Positions 1-6,934 of a stretch of DNA of 7,913 nt are shown piece after piece. Made by a program: the position numbers and the translations under genes. Each line of letters starts with the position of its first letter. Position 1 is the stretch's first letter. Source of the DNA: CAZQEZ01 sp964592475 (GTDB lineage: Bacteria; Bacteroidota; Bacteroidia; Cytophagales; Cyclobacteriaceae); NCBI GenBank assembly GCA_964592475.1, contig CAZQEZ010000179.1, positions 1 to 7,913 of the forward strand. The letters run 5' to 3'. The notes under the pieces are model-generated. The model had not been told where the DNA came from. It saw nothing but the letters and a program-made list of their open reading frames with translations, and did no database searches.

Positions 1-100
1 GAAGTTTGTTGCGCCTTATTTGCTAAAGCCCCGGTGAGAGAAGTAAAAAGCTAAGCGTTTAAAACTGAGAATTTCATCATTCACCCACTCCCATTTTTTT

Positions 101-123
101 TACCTAAATAATTAATTAAGGTA
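101..123. repeat. Imperfect AT-rich dyad
   Basis: The arms TACCT and AGGTA enclose an AT-rich centre, and 9 of 11 symmetric positions pair. A run of seven T lies directly to its left on the plus strand. The T-run is on the wrong side for a plus-strand terminator and reads as A on the minus strand, so an intrinsic terminator is unlikely. It could be an operator or chance symmetry in AT-rich DNA. Confidence 0.3.
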
Positions 124-150
124 ATAATGTCAGTTTAATCCAACATGACC

Positions 151-290
151 ATTGATTTCGCCCGCTTTGGGGCTATTGCCCATATTAATCAATAGCACAG
201 GGCTGCACCCTGTGCTATTGATTTCCGACCCTTCGGGCCTTCATAAGTCTTAGGTTGACGGCTATGCCTCTTACCCCCCGGAAGGGTCTT
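151..290. repeat. Compound palindromic element (REP/MITE-like)
   Basis: Three inverted repeats lie side by side: a GCCC/GGGC hairpin at 160-173 (whose GGGC can instead pair with GCCC at 178-181), the 16-bp palindrome at 187-223, and an 11-bp stem with one bulged G made by 227-237 and 277-288. The 9-mer ATTGATTTC occurs at 151-159 and 217-225, each time just before a C-run/G-run hairpin, so the element looks like one full unit plus part of another at a 66-bp offset. This modular design is typical of repetitive extragenic palindromes in bacteria. I cannot test copy number from one window. A structured RNA is the main alternative. Confidence 0.55.
187..223. repeat. Perfect 16-bp inverted repeat, 5-nt loop
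   Basis: The left arm (187-202, beginning AATCAATAGC) and right arm (208-223, ending GCTATTGATT) are exact reverse complements around the spacer CTGCA. In RNA this is a very stable hairpin on either strand, with seven G-C pairs among sixteen. No T-run follows on either strand, so a simple intrinsic terminator is unlikely. It is the core of the larger element at 151-290. Confidence 0.9.
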
Positions 291-297
291 TATTTTT
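227..297 (+). terminator. Possible plus-strand stem followed by T-rich tract
   Basis: Bases 227-237 pair with 277-288 with one bulged G (280), and the plus strand continues CTTTATTTTTAAT. The 39-base interior can itself fold (GGC-TAT-GCC at 260-268 and TAAG-T-CTTA at 244-252). The closing stem plus T-rich tail could end a plus-strand transcript entering from the left edge. The long interior is unusual for an intrinsic terminator, so this may just be part of the repeat element. Confidence 0.25.
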
Positions 298-353
298 AAT
301 CTTTAGTTAAAAATGTCTTCTGTCAAGGTAAGATTCTTATTAAGAAGCATGGG

Positions 354-1279
354 TTAAAGTTCTCCTTTCATTTTCAACACAAATTCTTCTGATACTTCAG
401 CAATTTGCGCAATTTCGGCTATTGAAAACTTATTCAAAGTAAAAAGATTTCTAATTATCTGTACCGTTTTCTCTTCCTTGCCCAAAACTTTACCTTCTTT
501 GAGTCCTTTTTCTCGCGCCTCTTCTTCGGCAAGCATTTTTACTGTTTCTATTATGCCCATAGGATCTTTTTTTCCAGTTATAGTTTCAATTTGTTTATTA
601 AATTGATCGTTTATATCCTTGTCTTTAACAAAAATATAGTTTTTTAAAAAAGTTAGAAATTTTATTATTTTGATATGGTCATAAATCCTTTATTAATTAA
701 CTCTTTAGCTAAAAATAAACGCTGAATAGAAAGTTCTTGCTCGGGAATCTTTCCTCTCAACGAAGCTTTCTGAGCTGACAATATTAATATGGAAAACGCA
801 TTTTTCATAGATAAAAGTTCCTTTTCCGAATGATCAAAAATATGATACACCGGATATTCGAATTGCATCCTGGTTTTTAAGAACTTTTTACTGAAATGAG
901 AAGGTAAAGTAGCAGTTTTTGAGCCAGTGAAAACTGCCAAAGAAGCCACATTTACTTTATAACGGTCATAAATTCTATACCAATATTCAAACATTCGTTC
1001 TGAAAATTCGCGTTGACTTTTATCTTGAATTTCAATATGTACAAGTACTCACTCCTCTTTGCCATTTTTTAAATAGCATCTTGCAAGAAGATCCACATAC
1101 CGTGTTCCACCCTTTTTCGCAATTTCAGGTAAAATTTCTTGCAGTTCTTTGTCCAAAAATTCTATGCCTTTTTTAAAATCGAATGAATTTACATCATCAG
1201 GATAAAAGAATTGAAGCAACTCTGGGAAAAATTCTTCAAATGCACTTTTAAGTAAAATGTCATCCTTTTTTCTGGCCAT
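354..1279 (-). pseudogene. Rpn-family PD-(D/E)XK nuclease/transposase, broken
   Basis: Three minus-strand pieces join into one protein of about 308 residues, the usual size of Rpn (recombination-promoting nuclease, YhgA-like) proteins. The N-terminus (MARKKDDILLKSAFEEFFPE) and the nuclease core fit the family: D63 in YVDLLAR, then E83 and Q85 in VHIEIQ, the D...ExQ form of the PD-(D/E)XK site. The C-terminus carries the charged AREKGLKEGKVLGKEEK stretch common in these proteins. Two lesions break it. Codon 77 (1049-1051) is TGA where family members normally have Trp before VLVHIE. Near 668-671 a missing A in an A-run shifts the frame after TISK; restoring one base gives SKIIKFLTFLKNY and runs on to the stop at 354. 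Rpn proteins are thought to act on DNA in RecA-independent recombination. It starts 8 bp after the enolase-superfamily gene and looks more AT-rich than it, suggesting later insertion. A sequencing error is possible for the homopolymer lesion, less so for the TGA. Confidence 0.9.
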
Positions 1280-1287
1280 GCCTCAAT

Positions 1288-2688
1288 CTACTTCTCCATA
1301 TGAGCAAACATCCTTTGGTAATGCTCAGATTCAGCAAAAATACCTCCATCCTTTTGCCAATAATCTTCATTTAGTTCGAAAACTCCATTCCTGGTTTCTC
1401 GCCAGCTGGCATCAGTGTATGGATGATATTCTTCCATTTGCTCCCAGTTTTTATAGTTCTGGTGACCATTGGTTTCTAAAAGCCCTAATCCTCCCAAACC
1501 TGGAAAATCGCCCAATCGTGCAGCCACTGCCTTGTTCCAGTCTATCAGGATCGGATTCACGGTAAGATCGGCACAAAAGCAGGGTACATTATGATCGTGG
1601 GCTACCTGCGCAATTTTCATGGTCATACTCATGGTTTTTGCTATTGCCTTCAAAGCAATGGCCTGGTAGCCCATTTCAATTCTTTTCAGTGCATATTTGT
1701 CTGTATGGGCACTTTCATCGGCAGCTATACGTACCCCCAGGTCATTCACGTCAACTTCAAGATGCTCCGGAAATGGTTCTTCTATTATGGCAATTTGCTC
1801 AAAGGCACCAATTTTTTTGGCATGTTCCAGCAGCTGCTGTAAAGTTTCCTTGCTTTCATAGCGGCCATTGGCATCGAAATAATAAGGCAATTTGCCATCT
1901 TTACTATAAGGAGTACGCTTATCGCCAATGGCTTTGTGTATAGCCGATAATCGCTCTTTATCTTTCTCCAGCATTTCTGCCTGGGTGCCGGGCTGGCCAA
2001 TTTTAATTTTCATAAAAAAGTAACCTTGCTCCACGGCTTCTTTTATTTCCGAAATGGGAATAGAATAGGCCATCAGGGGAATACTGGCTACTTTATCATG
2101 ATGGTGAGAAAGCGCTGGTTTATATTTTTCGGGGATGAGCGCATCAAAATCAGAAATGCCATGTTCAGCCGCGTACAATAACCAGACAGCATTGTCCAGA
2201 CCCACCAGGGCATTGAGAGCAAACGTTTCCCGAAGCTCAGGATTTTTGGTTACTGTTTTAGCAAAATCATAAACTTCAGGCAGAATCTGCTCCAGTAAAT
2301 CCACCGGGGTTTCGAAACTTTTACCTTTGGCTATTTGCATGGCCCTTTCGGTAATGGCATACATCAAAGCATTGCCTCCACTTTCTGAATGTCCGGCAAA
2401 AACCTGTGCATCGGACCAAAGCACGTTTTGGGTACAAAGACCGATCTTACTGATGCCGCTATTACTTTGCATCCAGGAGGCGGTTTGCCAGATTTCGGTC
2501 ATGAAGCCTCCTTTAAATCCAAAGGGTCTAACCAAAGGTTCTCTTTCAAAGTCTGAAGAAACTTCAGCAATGGTTATTTTTTTTGCTTCCGGGGGTTTTG
2601 AGTTTGCCATTAATTGTCCTCCTGTTAAACTTATTCCTGTAGCTGCTATGGTTGAACTTTTTATGAATTCTCTTCTGTTAAATTTCAT
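1288..2688 (-). CDS. Tat-exported enolase-superfamily enzyme (mandelate racemase/muconate lactonizing type)
   Basis: Probably abstracts a proton alpha to a carboxylate of a sugar acid, giving dehydration or epimerisation with Mg2+; the substrate is unknown. The 466-residue protein begins with a twin-arginine signal (NRREFIK, residues 4-10, then a small-residue hydrophobic stretch to about residue 28). The barrel carries the superfamily site: a KIK motif (K227, K229), metal ligands D272 (in FDAN), E303 (in IEEP) and D324 (in ADES), and K347 as a second base in ALKAIAK. Lysines on both sides of the site fit the muconate lactonizing/dipeptide-epimerase branch rather than mandelate racemase itself, which has a histidine base. 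It is longer than the usual 350-400 residues because of the signal and a C-terminal tail after about 410. The start is preceded by an A-rich leader without Shine-Dalgarno. It lies 166 bp downstream of the isomerase, so it may be in the same operon or have its own promoter; I see no clear one. Confidence 0.88.
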   Translation of the reverse strand: MKFNRREFIKSSTIAATGISLTGGQLMANSKPPEAKKITIAEVSSDFEREPLVRPFGFKGGFMTEIWQTASWMQSNSGISKIGLCTQNVLWSDAQVFAGHSESGGNALMYAITERAMQIAKGKSFETPVDLLEQILPEVYDFAKTVTKNPELRETFALNALVGLDNAVWLLYAAEHGISDFDALIPEKYKPALSHHHDKVASIPLMAYSIPISEIKEAVEQGYFFMKIKIGQPGTQAEMLEKDKERLSAIHKAIGDKRTPYSKDGKLPYYFDANGRYESKETLQQLLEHAKKIGAFEQIAIIEEPFPEHLEVDVNDLGVRIAADESAHTDKYALKRIEMGYQAIALKAIAKTMSMTMKIAQVAHDHNVPCFCADLTVNPILIDWNKAVAARLGDFPGLGGLGLLETNGHQNYKNWEQMEEYHPYTDASWRETRNGVFELNEDYWQKDGGIFAESEHYQRMFAHMEK

Positions 2689-2716
2689 TTTCTTTTATGT
2701 TTAAGTTTTTACTGGC

Positions 2717-2824
2717 CTATCGTTTATTTTTAACTGTCATATGCATTGTAAAGGCACAGTATCTGGCATCCTGATTGCATCCACGATAGTGATCGGAAGC
2801 CGGACGAAATAATTTCAATTTCAT
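2717..2824 (-). CDS. Possible 35-codon small ORF in the intergenic gap
   Basis: An ATG at 2824 opens a frame of 35 codons, beginning MKLKLFRPASDHYRG and ending at TAG (2717-2719), inside the gap between the isomerase and the enolase-superfamily gene. It follows a stem-loop immediately upstream and contains two Cys and three His. No signal peptide or family is recognisable, and a frame this short arises easily by chance. It could be a remnant of a longer gene. Expression is unproven. Confidence 0.12.
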   Translation of the reverse strand: MKLKLFRPASDHYRGCNQDARYCAFTMHMTVKNKR

Positions 2825-2827
2825 TTA

Positions 2828-2850
2828 CGGCAATTGGTCATCAACTGCCG
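2828..2850 (-). promoter_or_regulatory. Stem-loop just after the isomerase stop
   Basis: On the minus strand CGGCAGTTG pairs with CAATTGCCG around a 5-nt loop (ATGAC): nine pairs including one G-T wobble, starting 4 bases after the isomerase stop codon. No T-run follows, so it is not a classic intrinsic terminator. Bacteroidota terminators are not always U-rich, and such stems can also stabilise the 3' end of upstream mRNA. It may set expression of the downstream gene relative to the first three. Confidence 0.45.
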
Positions 2851-2854
2851 GTTA

Positions 2855-3805
2855 TCAAATACCATATTCTTTAAACCAGCCTTTAAGGGTTAACAAATCC
2901 TTTTGCATAACTTCAATTGTACGCTTTACTTTTGCCGGCTTGCCCAATTTCTGCTCTTTATCTGTTAGTAATGGATATTCGTAATGAACCGAAACAGGGC
3001 CACTTATATTCCATTTTTTCACCAATTCAAAAAACTTTGGCCAATCTACCATACCTTCTCCCAAAGGTACCGAAACTGCTTTCCATTCCCCATTTTCATT
3101 TTGCTGCCAGAGAAAATCTTTAAACACCAGATTACTGATCCAGGGCTTTAATAGTTCCATGCCTCTGTACCAGGAATATCCCCCTTCTACTATGGCATGC
3201 CGTACATCGTATTGCACTCCCACTAAATCAGGCTTCAAATCTTTGATCATGTACCAGATATCCCATACCGGGCCTCCTACCCTACCACCGGAATGATTTT
3301 GGTAAACTGCCGTGATACCAAGTTCTTGATTTAATTCTGCCAGATGCCGCAATTGTTTGCCATGATTTTCCAGGGTTTCGGGAATAGGTTGGTCGTCATA
3401 CCCCAGGTAACCCATACGATAATAGCTGATACCTTCTTTACTGGCTGCTTTCAAAACTCTTGTGTGGATACCTTCCTCTGCATTGTTCACGTTGGTGGTT
3501 ATCATGGGTACTACCAATCCCTGTTTTTTAAATGCATTCACAGCCACCGGCAAATCCTTTTCCACGTTCTCAGATTTCACATGACCACCCCGTCTTACCG
3601 TGAGATCAACACCATCAAAACCTATTTCTTTGATTACGCGGGCAGTTTCATCATAATTGAGCCATTGCAATTGCTTTGAAAAAATGCAGATGGGCATTTC
3701 AGGTTTGGCTAAAGGGGTTTCCAGTGAAATATTGCTCAATGGAATGGCCATACCAGCCATTCCTGCAGTTTTTATGAAATTTCTACGATCCATTTTCAAC
3801 ATCAT
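2855..3805 (-). CDS. Tat-exported sugar isomerase/epimerase-like TIM barrel
   Basis: Member of the xylose isomerase-like/AP-endonuclease-2 TIM-barrel family, which includes inosose dehydratase and hydroxypyruvate isomerase; probably a metal-dependent isomerase, epimerase or lyase on a sugar or keto-sugar. Counting from ATG 3805 (316 residues), a twin-arginine signal DRRNFIK lies at 6-12 with a short hydrophobic stretch to about 25. Barrel-end residues that could bind metal are visible: N170-H171 in YQNHSGG, D200 and H203 in YDVRHA, K229-D230 in FKDF, E250 in LGEG, and H274/E276 in VHYEY. N170 sits where many relatives have Glu. ATG 3805 overlaps the oxidoreductase TGA as ATGA, with GGGA just upstream, arguing for translational coupling. 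ATG 3802 or 3793 are alternatives; the GTG at 3817 is less likely. Pairing with a Gfo/Idh/MocA enzyme recurs in glycan-catabolic clusters, including a described route in which 3-keto-glycosides are formed and cleaved by elimination. The substrate here is unknown. Confidence 0.88.
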   Translation of the reverse strand: MMLKMDRRNFIKTAGMAGMAIPLSNISLETPLAKPEMPICIFSKQLQWLNYDETARVIKEIGFDGVDLTVRRGGHVKSENVEKDLPVAVNAFKKQGLVVPMITTNVNNAEEGIHTRVLKAASKEGISYYRMGYLGYDDQPIPETLENHGKQLRHLAELNQELGITAVYQNHSGGRVGGPVWDIWYMIKDLKPDLVGVQYDVRHAIVEGGYSWYRGMELLKPWISNLVFKDFLWQQNENGEWKAVSVPLGEGMVDWPKFFELVKKWNISGPVSVHYEYPLLTDKEQKLGKPAKVKRTIEVMQKDLLTLKGWFKEYGI

Positions 3806-5190
3806 ATCACGTCCCACTTTTTCCTATACTCATAATGCAGCAGATCATTGGCTGCTTTATTGTTGGTAATCACTTCTTCTTCCGGATCCCATTCGATTCT
3901 TTCCTTGGCTACCAGGGCAATGTTGGCCAGGTGAGCAAAGCTGGTGGAACGATGTCCTTCTTCCAGGGTACACCAGGGAGTTTCACCACTTTTTACACAA
4001 TCGAGGAAGTTACGAATCAAACGAGCGGTTGAATCTTCTTTTATACCTAAATCGCCAAACTGGGCTGAACTTTCAATATCCACTTTCATAGGCTCTACCA
4101 ATTGTTTCCAATCCTGGAATTGACCTGAGCGGGCCGGTATCACTTCATAGCCATTTTGACTGGCTATCAATGTTCCTTTGCTGCCTCGAAGTTCCACTTC
4201 ACCACCGGGTACGCCCCGTCCACTGCTGGCTTCATAAATACTGAATTGTACTACTGCCCCTGAGGCAAACTCGAAAAATACTTCCATCGTGTCAGGAATG
4301 GTACGGTCGTCTTTTAATGCATATTTTCCCCCATGCGCCGTAATAGCCACCGGTGCCTGCTCGCCCATCATCCAGCGGATACAATCCATGTAATGTACGC
4401 CCCAATTTCCCATTTGGGAAGAGTAGTCGCTCCACCAACGGAAAAAATAAGGAGCGATGTTGTATTGATAAGGCCGGTATGCCCGTGGTCCAAGCCACAT
4501 GTCCCAATCGAAATTAGCCGGTGGATTTTCCGGTTGCATATTACCAATTCCATTAGGATACATATTGCTGATGCGATAGGCATTGGCAGTGGTTATCTTT
4601 CCTACCAGTCCTTCAGGTACTTTCTTGGATAGTTCATGGTAAATAGATGAGCCACGGCGGTTAAGTCCTACCTGTACGGTGCGGCCAGTTCGCTTTTGAG
4701 CATCTACCATCATGCGGCCTTCTTTTAAAGTAATCGTAAGTGGCTTTTCCACGAATACATCTTTACCGGCTTCCATCGCCTGTATGGCTTGTATGGCATG
4801 CCAGTGGTCGGGAGTAGCTATTACCACCGCATCAATGTCTTTGTCGTCCAATAGCTGGCGATGATCCTTGAACTGCTTGACTTTGTTAGGGAACTTCTCT
4901 CCCATCTGCGGAATTTTACCTATCTCCACATAGCGTGGGTGTACTTCCGAATTATTGCGGGTGGTGTAAGGTTCATAAACATCACAGAGCGCAGCTACTT
5001 CCACATCATCGTTTTCCATGAAACGGGTAAGCAGTTGGGTACCTCTGTTGCCCACACCAATAAAACCTACCCTGATTTTATCGTTGGCGCCTAAAACTTT
5101 ACTGGCAGACAAAGCATTTACGCCTAAACTTAACCCACCTGCAGCAACTGCCGACTGGGTTAAAAATTTCCTTCTGTTAATATTTTTCAT
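3802..5190 (-). CDS. Tat-exported Gfo/Idh/MocA-family oxidoreductase
   Basis: Likely NAD(P)-dependent oxidoreductase (or redox-neutral glycosidase-like enzyme) acting on a sugar in the periplasm. The 462-residue protein begins with a twin-arginine signal (NRRKFLT at residues 5-11, then a hydrophobic stretch ending near ALSAS at 30). The Rossmann domain follows, with GVGNRG (45-50) as the dinucleotide motif, CDVYEP after the second strand, ATPDHWH (125-131), and the family signature EKP (148-150) carrying catalytic K149. The C-terminal domain holds GNWGVHYMD, with H266 and D269 matching the family's active-site H/D. Tat export fits the need to fold around a tightly bound cofactor before secretion, as in Zymomonas glucose-fructose oxidoreductase. 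It lies 49 bp after the sulfatase with no promoter seen between, and its TGA overlaps the next start. The start is preceded by an AT-rich leader without Shine-Dalgarno. Family assignment is strong, substrate unknown. Confidence 0.93.
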   Translation of the reverse strand: MKNINRRKFLTQSAVAAGGLSLGVNALSASKVLGANDKIRVGFIGVGNRGTQLLTRFMENDDVEVAALCDVYEPYTTRNNSEVHPRYVEIGKIPQMGEKFPNKVKQFKDHRQLLDDKDIDAVVIATPDHWHAIQAIQAMEAGKDVFVEKPLTITLKEGRMMVDAQKRTGRTVQVGLNRRGSSIYHELSKKVPEGLVGKITTANAYRISNMYPNGIGNMQPENPPANFDWDMWLGPRAYRPYQYNIAPYFFRWWSDYSSQMGNWGVHYMDCIRWMMGEQAPVAITAHGGKYALKDDRTIPDTMEVFFEFASGAVVQFSIYEASSGRGVPGGEVELRGSKGTLIASQNGYEVIPARSGQFQDWKQLVEPMKVDIESSAQFGDLGIKEDSTARLIRNFLDCVKSGETPWCTLEEGHRSTSFAHLANIALVAKERIEWDPEEEVITNNKAANDLLHYEYRKKWDVI

Positions 5191-5239
5191 AATAATTTGG
5201 TTTTAATTAAAAAATATAATAGCTGTGATTGTTCCAATT

Positions 5240-6814
5240 TTACTGAGAAGTTGCCCAACCTGGTTTTGGAAAATCCCTAATAGAGCCTTTTAAACGGGGA
5301 TACCCCTCCCATACATCTCCATTGCCTGTTACCCGGGGATCTTCAGTTTCCTTCAAATAGGTTATCAATTGCTTGCTCAAAGTTTCCTTCACCTCGGCCA
5401 TATCAGGTGCTTGTGCCAAATTGTACAGGCATCCGGGGTCTTTCTCAATATCATAAAGTTCTTCAGCCGGTCTATGATCAACAGCCCAGTGAAAATATTG
5501 AGCAATGCTATCATTATCAAAATTCTCTGTTAGAAATGAAAGGCTGGCACCGGCATCAATGTCATGATAGCCACTGTGCATAGGTTCCAGTTTGCCTTCT
5601 TTGTCAAATTTTTGGGGAGCGCCGGCAGGCCATCTTTCCGGCTTAAAATTACGGATGTACAAATATTGATGGGAACGAATAGACCGTTGCGGATATGTAT
5701 TGTTGTTCCAGCGGGAACTGGAATGCCTTTCCCTGCCCGCGTAAACCACTTTATTTTCATCCATTACGCCGGATTGCTCGGATTGTAACCAGGGCAGGAT
5801 GTTAGTTCCTGACAAAGGATATTCTGCTGTTATTGGGGTTTGGGTGGCTTCCAGAATGGTTTTAGTTAAATCCAGCAAGCTTACCGGGTCTTCAATGGTT
5901 CGATTTGCCGGGACAGCCAGAGGCCAGCTGATGGCCAGAGGAACATGGATACCATACTCATAAACATTGGCCTTGGCCCGGGGAAAAGCCATCCCATTAT
6001 CAGAAGTTACAATCACGATGGTATTTTCAAGTTCACCGGCTTCCTCCAGCATTTTCAGCATTTTAGCCAAATGCTGGTCAAACCATTCAATTTCAATGGC
6101 ATAATCGAGGATATCACTTTGGATTTCTTCATGTTTTGGTAAAAAAGGCGGAACATCAGCATCGGCCAGATCTTTACCGGCAGCATTACCAATACCTTCT
6201 TCAAATGGCCGGTGTGGTTCGGTGGCGCCATACCAGAAGTAAAAAGGTTGATCTTTAGGGCGTTTAGCCAAAAAGTCTTTGAAGTTAGCGGCGTAATCAT
6301 TATTGCTAATGAATTGATGTGGAGGCTCCAATGTTTTTTCATCGAAAGATGGCCCAGCAGGATTACGTGTACGCCCACTGATTTTGTAATCGCCCGGCCC
6401 CCATTTTTTACCGGTTGCGCCTACGAAGTAGCTTGCACTTTCCAGCATATCCGGAAAAACTACATATTTGGCTGGGAAAGAGCTGCCATGAGTGCCAGCC
6501 TCTTCAATTTGCCAGGGATAGCGACCGGTGAGAAAAGCTGCCCGTGAAGGACTACAACCCGGAGATGCCACAAAAGCATCGGTAAATAATACACCATTTT
6601 TCGCTACCTGGTCAAATGCAGGTGTATTTACACTGGTGCTTCCATAAGCCGAAGCATGGGGATAAGATTGATCGTCACTGATTGCTATTAAAATATTGGG
6701 GCGTTTATATTCCTCCTGCTTTTGGGCAGAATTATCCGATACAGGTTTGCATTGCCAAAGCAATAAAAGTAATAGTAGTATAACCAATAGATTGAATAAA
6801 ATTTTCAGGCTCAT
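5240..6814 (-). CDS. Lipoprotein type I sulfatase, heparan N-sulfatase (SGSH)-like
   Basis: Hydrolyses a sulfate ester or sulfamate on a sugar, outside the cytoplasm. The 524-residue protein has a very hydrophobic N-terminus (LLVILLLLLLL, 9-19) ending in WQC, so C22 is the probable lipidated residue; the lipobox is atypical. The sulfatase core begins at RPNILIAISDDQS with calcium ligands D47-D48. CSPSR (87-91) is the type I motif whose C87 must be converted to formylglycine. K136, H201 (in TEPHRPF), D272-N273 (in SDNG) and K281 complete the expected site. The C-terminal ELYDIEKDP...NLA motif is typical of the family. CSPSR, SDNG followed by FP, the EWFDQHL helix and the terminal ETEDP resemble human SGSH, so an N-sulfatase or a related carbohydrate sulfatase is plausible, but the substrate is not proven. 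It is the first gene of the minus-strand block, with a consensus promoter 21 bp upstream. No maturation enzyme is in the window. Confidence 0.93.
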   Translation of the reverse strand: MSLKILFNLLVILLLLLLLWQCKPVSDNSAQKQEEYKRPNILIAISDDQSYPHASAYGSTSVNTPAFDQVAKNGVLFTDAFVASPGCSPSRAAFLTGRYPWQIEEAGTHGSSFPAKYVVFPDMLESASYFVGATGKKWGPGDYKISGRTRNPAGPSFDEKTLEPPHQFISNNDYAANFKDFLAKRPKDQPFYFWYGATEPHRPFEEGIGNAAGKDLADADVPPFLPKHEEIQSDILDYAIEIEWFDQHLAKMLKMLEEAGELENTIVIVTSDNGMAFPRAKANVYEYGIHVPLAISWPLAVPANRTIEDPVSLLDLTKTILEATQTPITAEYPLSGTNILPWLQSEQSGVMDENKVVYAGRERHSSSRWNNNTYPQRSIRSHQYLYIRNFKPERWPAGAPQKFDKEGKLEPMHSGYHDIDAGASLSFLTENFDNDSIAQYFHWAVDHRPAEELYDIEKDPGCLYNLAQAPDMAEVKETLSKQLITYLKETEDPRVTGNGDVWEGYPRLKGSIRDFPKPGWATSQ

Positions 6815-6834
6815 AAGATAATAAATTTTATGAA

Positions 6835-6865
6835 CAAATATAGTAATTTAAAAATCTGTTGCAAA
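6835..6865 (-). promoter_or_regulatory. Bacteroidota-type promoter for the sulfatase block
   Basis: On the minus strand TTTG (6862-6865) is followed after exactly 19 bases by TATATTTG (6835-6842), matching the Bacteroides consensus of a -33 TTTG and a -7 TAnnTTTG. The -7 box ends 20 bases before the sulfatase ATG at 6814, so the leader would be only about 15 nt, AT-rich and without Shine-Dalgarno. This argues that the sulfatase starts an operon from this point. Confidence 0.75.
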
Positions 6866-6934
6866 TTGAACAATTATTTAAACTTTTCGGTATTGATAAG
6901 AATTGCTAATAAGAGAACACAAAATACTGTAATA

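Larger units (their letters stand above)
1..353. other. Gene-poor, hairpin-rich intergenic region
   Basis: No convincing gene is seen here. A plus-strand frame from base 2 ends at a TGA at 35-37 and reads KFVAPYLLKPR; it could be the C-terminus of a gene entering from the left, but 11 codons cannot show this. The rest holds an AT-rich dyad (101-123), a GC-rich hairpin (160-173), a perfect inverted repeat (187-223), a bulged stem (227-288) and a small perfect palindrome with arms TTCTTA/TAAGAA (334-346). The density of inverted repeats suggests a repetitive extragenic element or the remains of a mobile element beside the broken Rpn gene, rather than lost coding sequence. Confidence 0.6.

Noticed and set aside
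151..290. CRISPR array or tRNA
   Set aside because: There are no regularly spaced identical repeats and no cloverleaf with a T-loop or anticodon arm; the structure is a set of unequal hairpins.
1049..1051. TGA as a selenocysteine or recoded codon in the Rpn gene
   Set aside because: Relatives have Trp here, no selenocysteine-insertion-like context is evident, and a second frameshift shows that the gene is decaying.
1257..1565. Plus-strand open frame over the end of the enolase-superfamily gene
   Set aside because: It lies antisense to well-supported coding sequence and shows no family features.
5530..6547. Several open frames of 65-111 codons on both strands inside the sulfatase gene
   Set aside because: All are out-of-frame shadows of a gene with a complete catalytic motif set.
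6830..6934. In-frame N-terminal extension of the glycosylase from an upstream ATG at 6830
   Set aside because: It would bury Pro2, the nucleophile that must be N-terminal in this family, and it runs across the divergent promoter.
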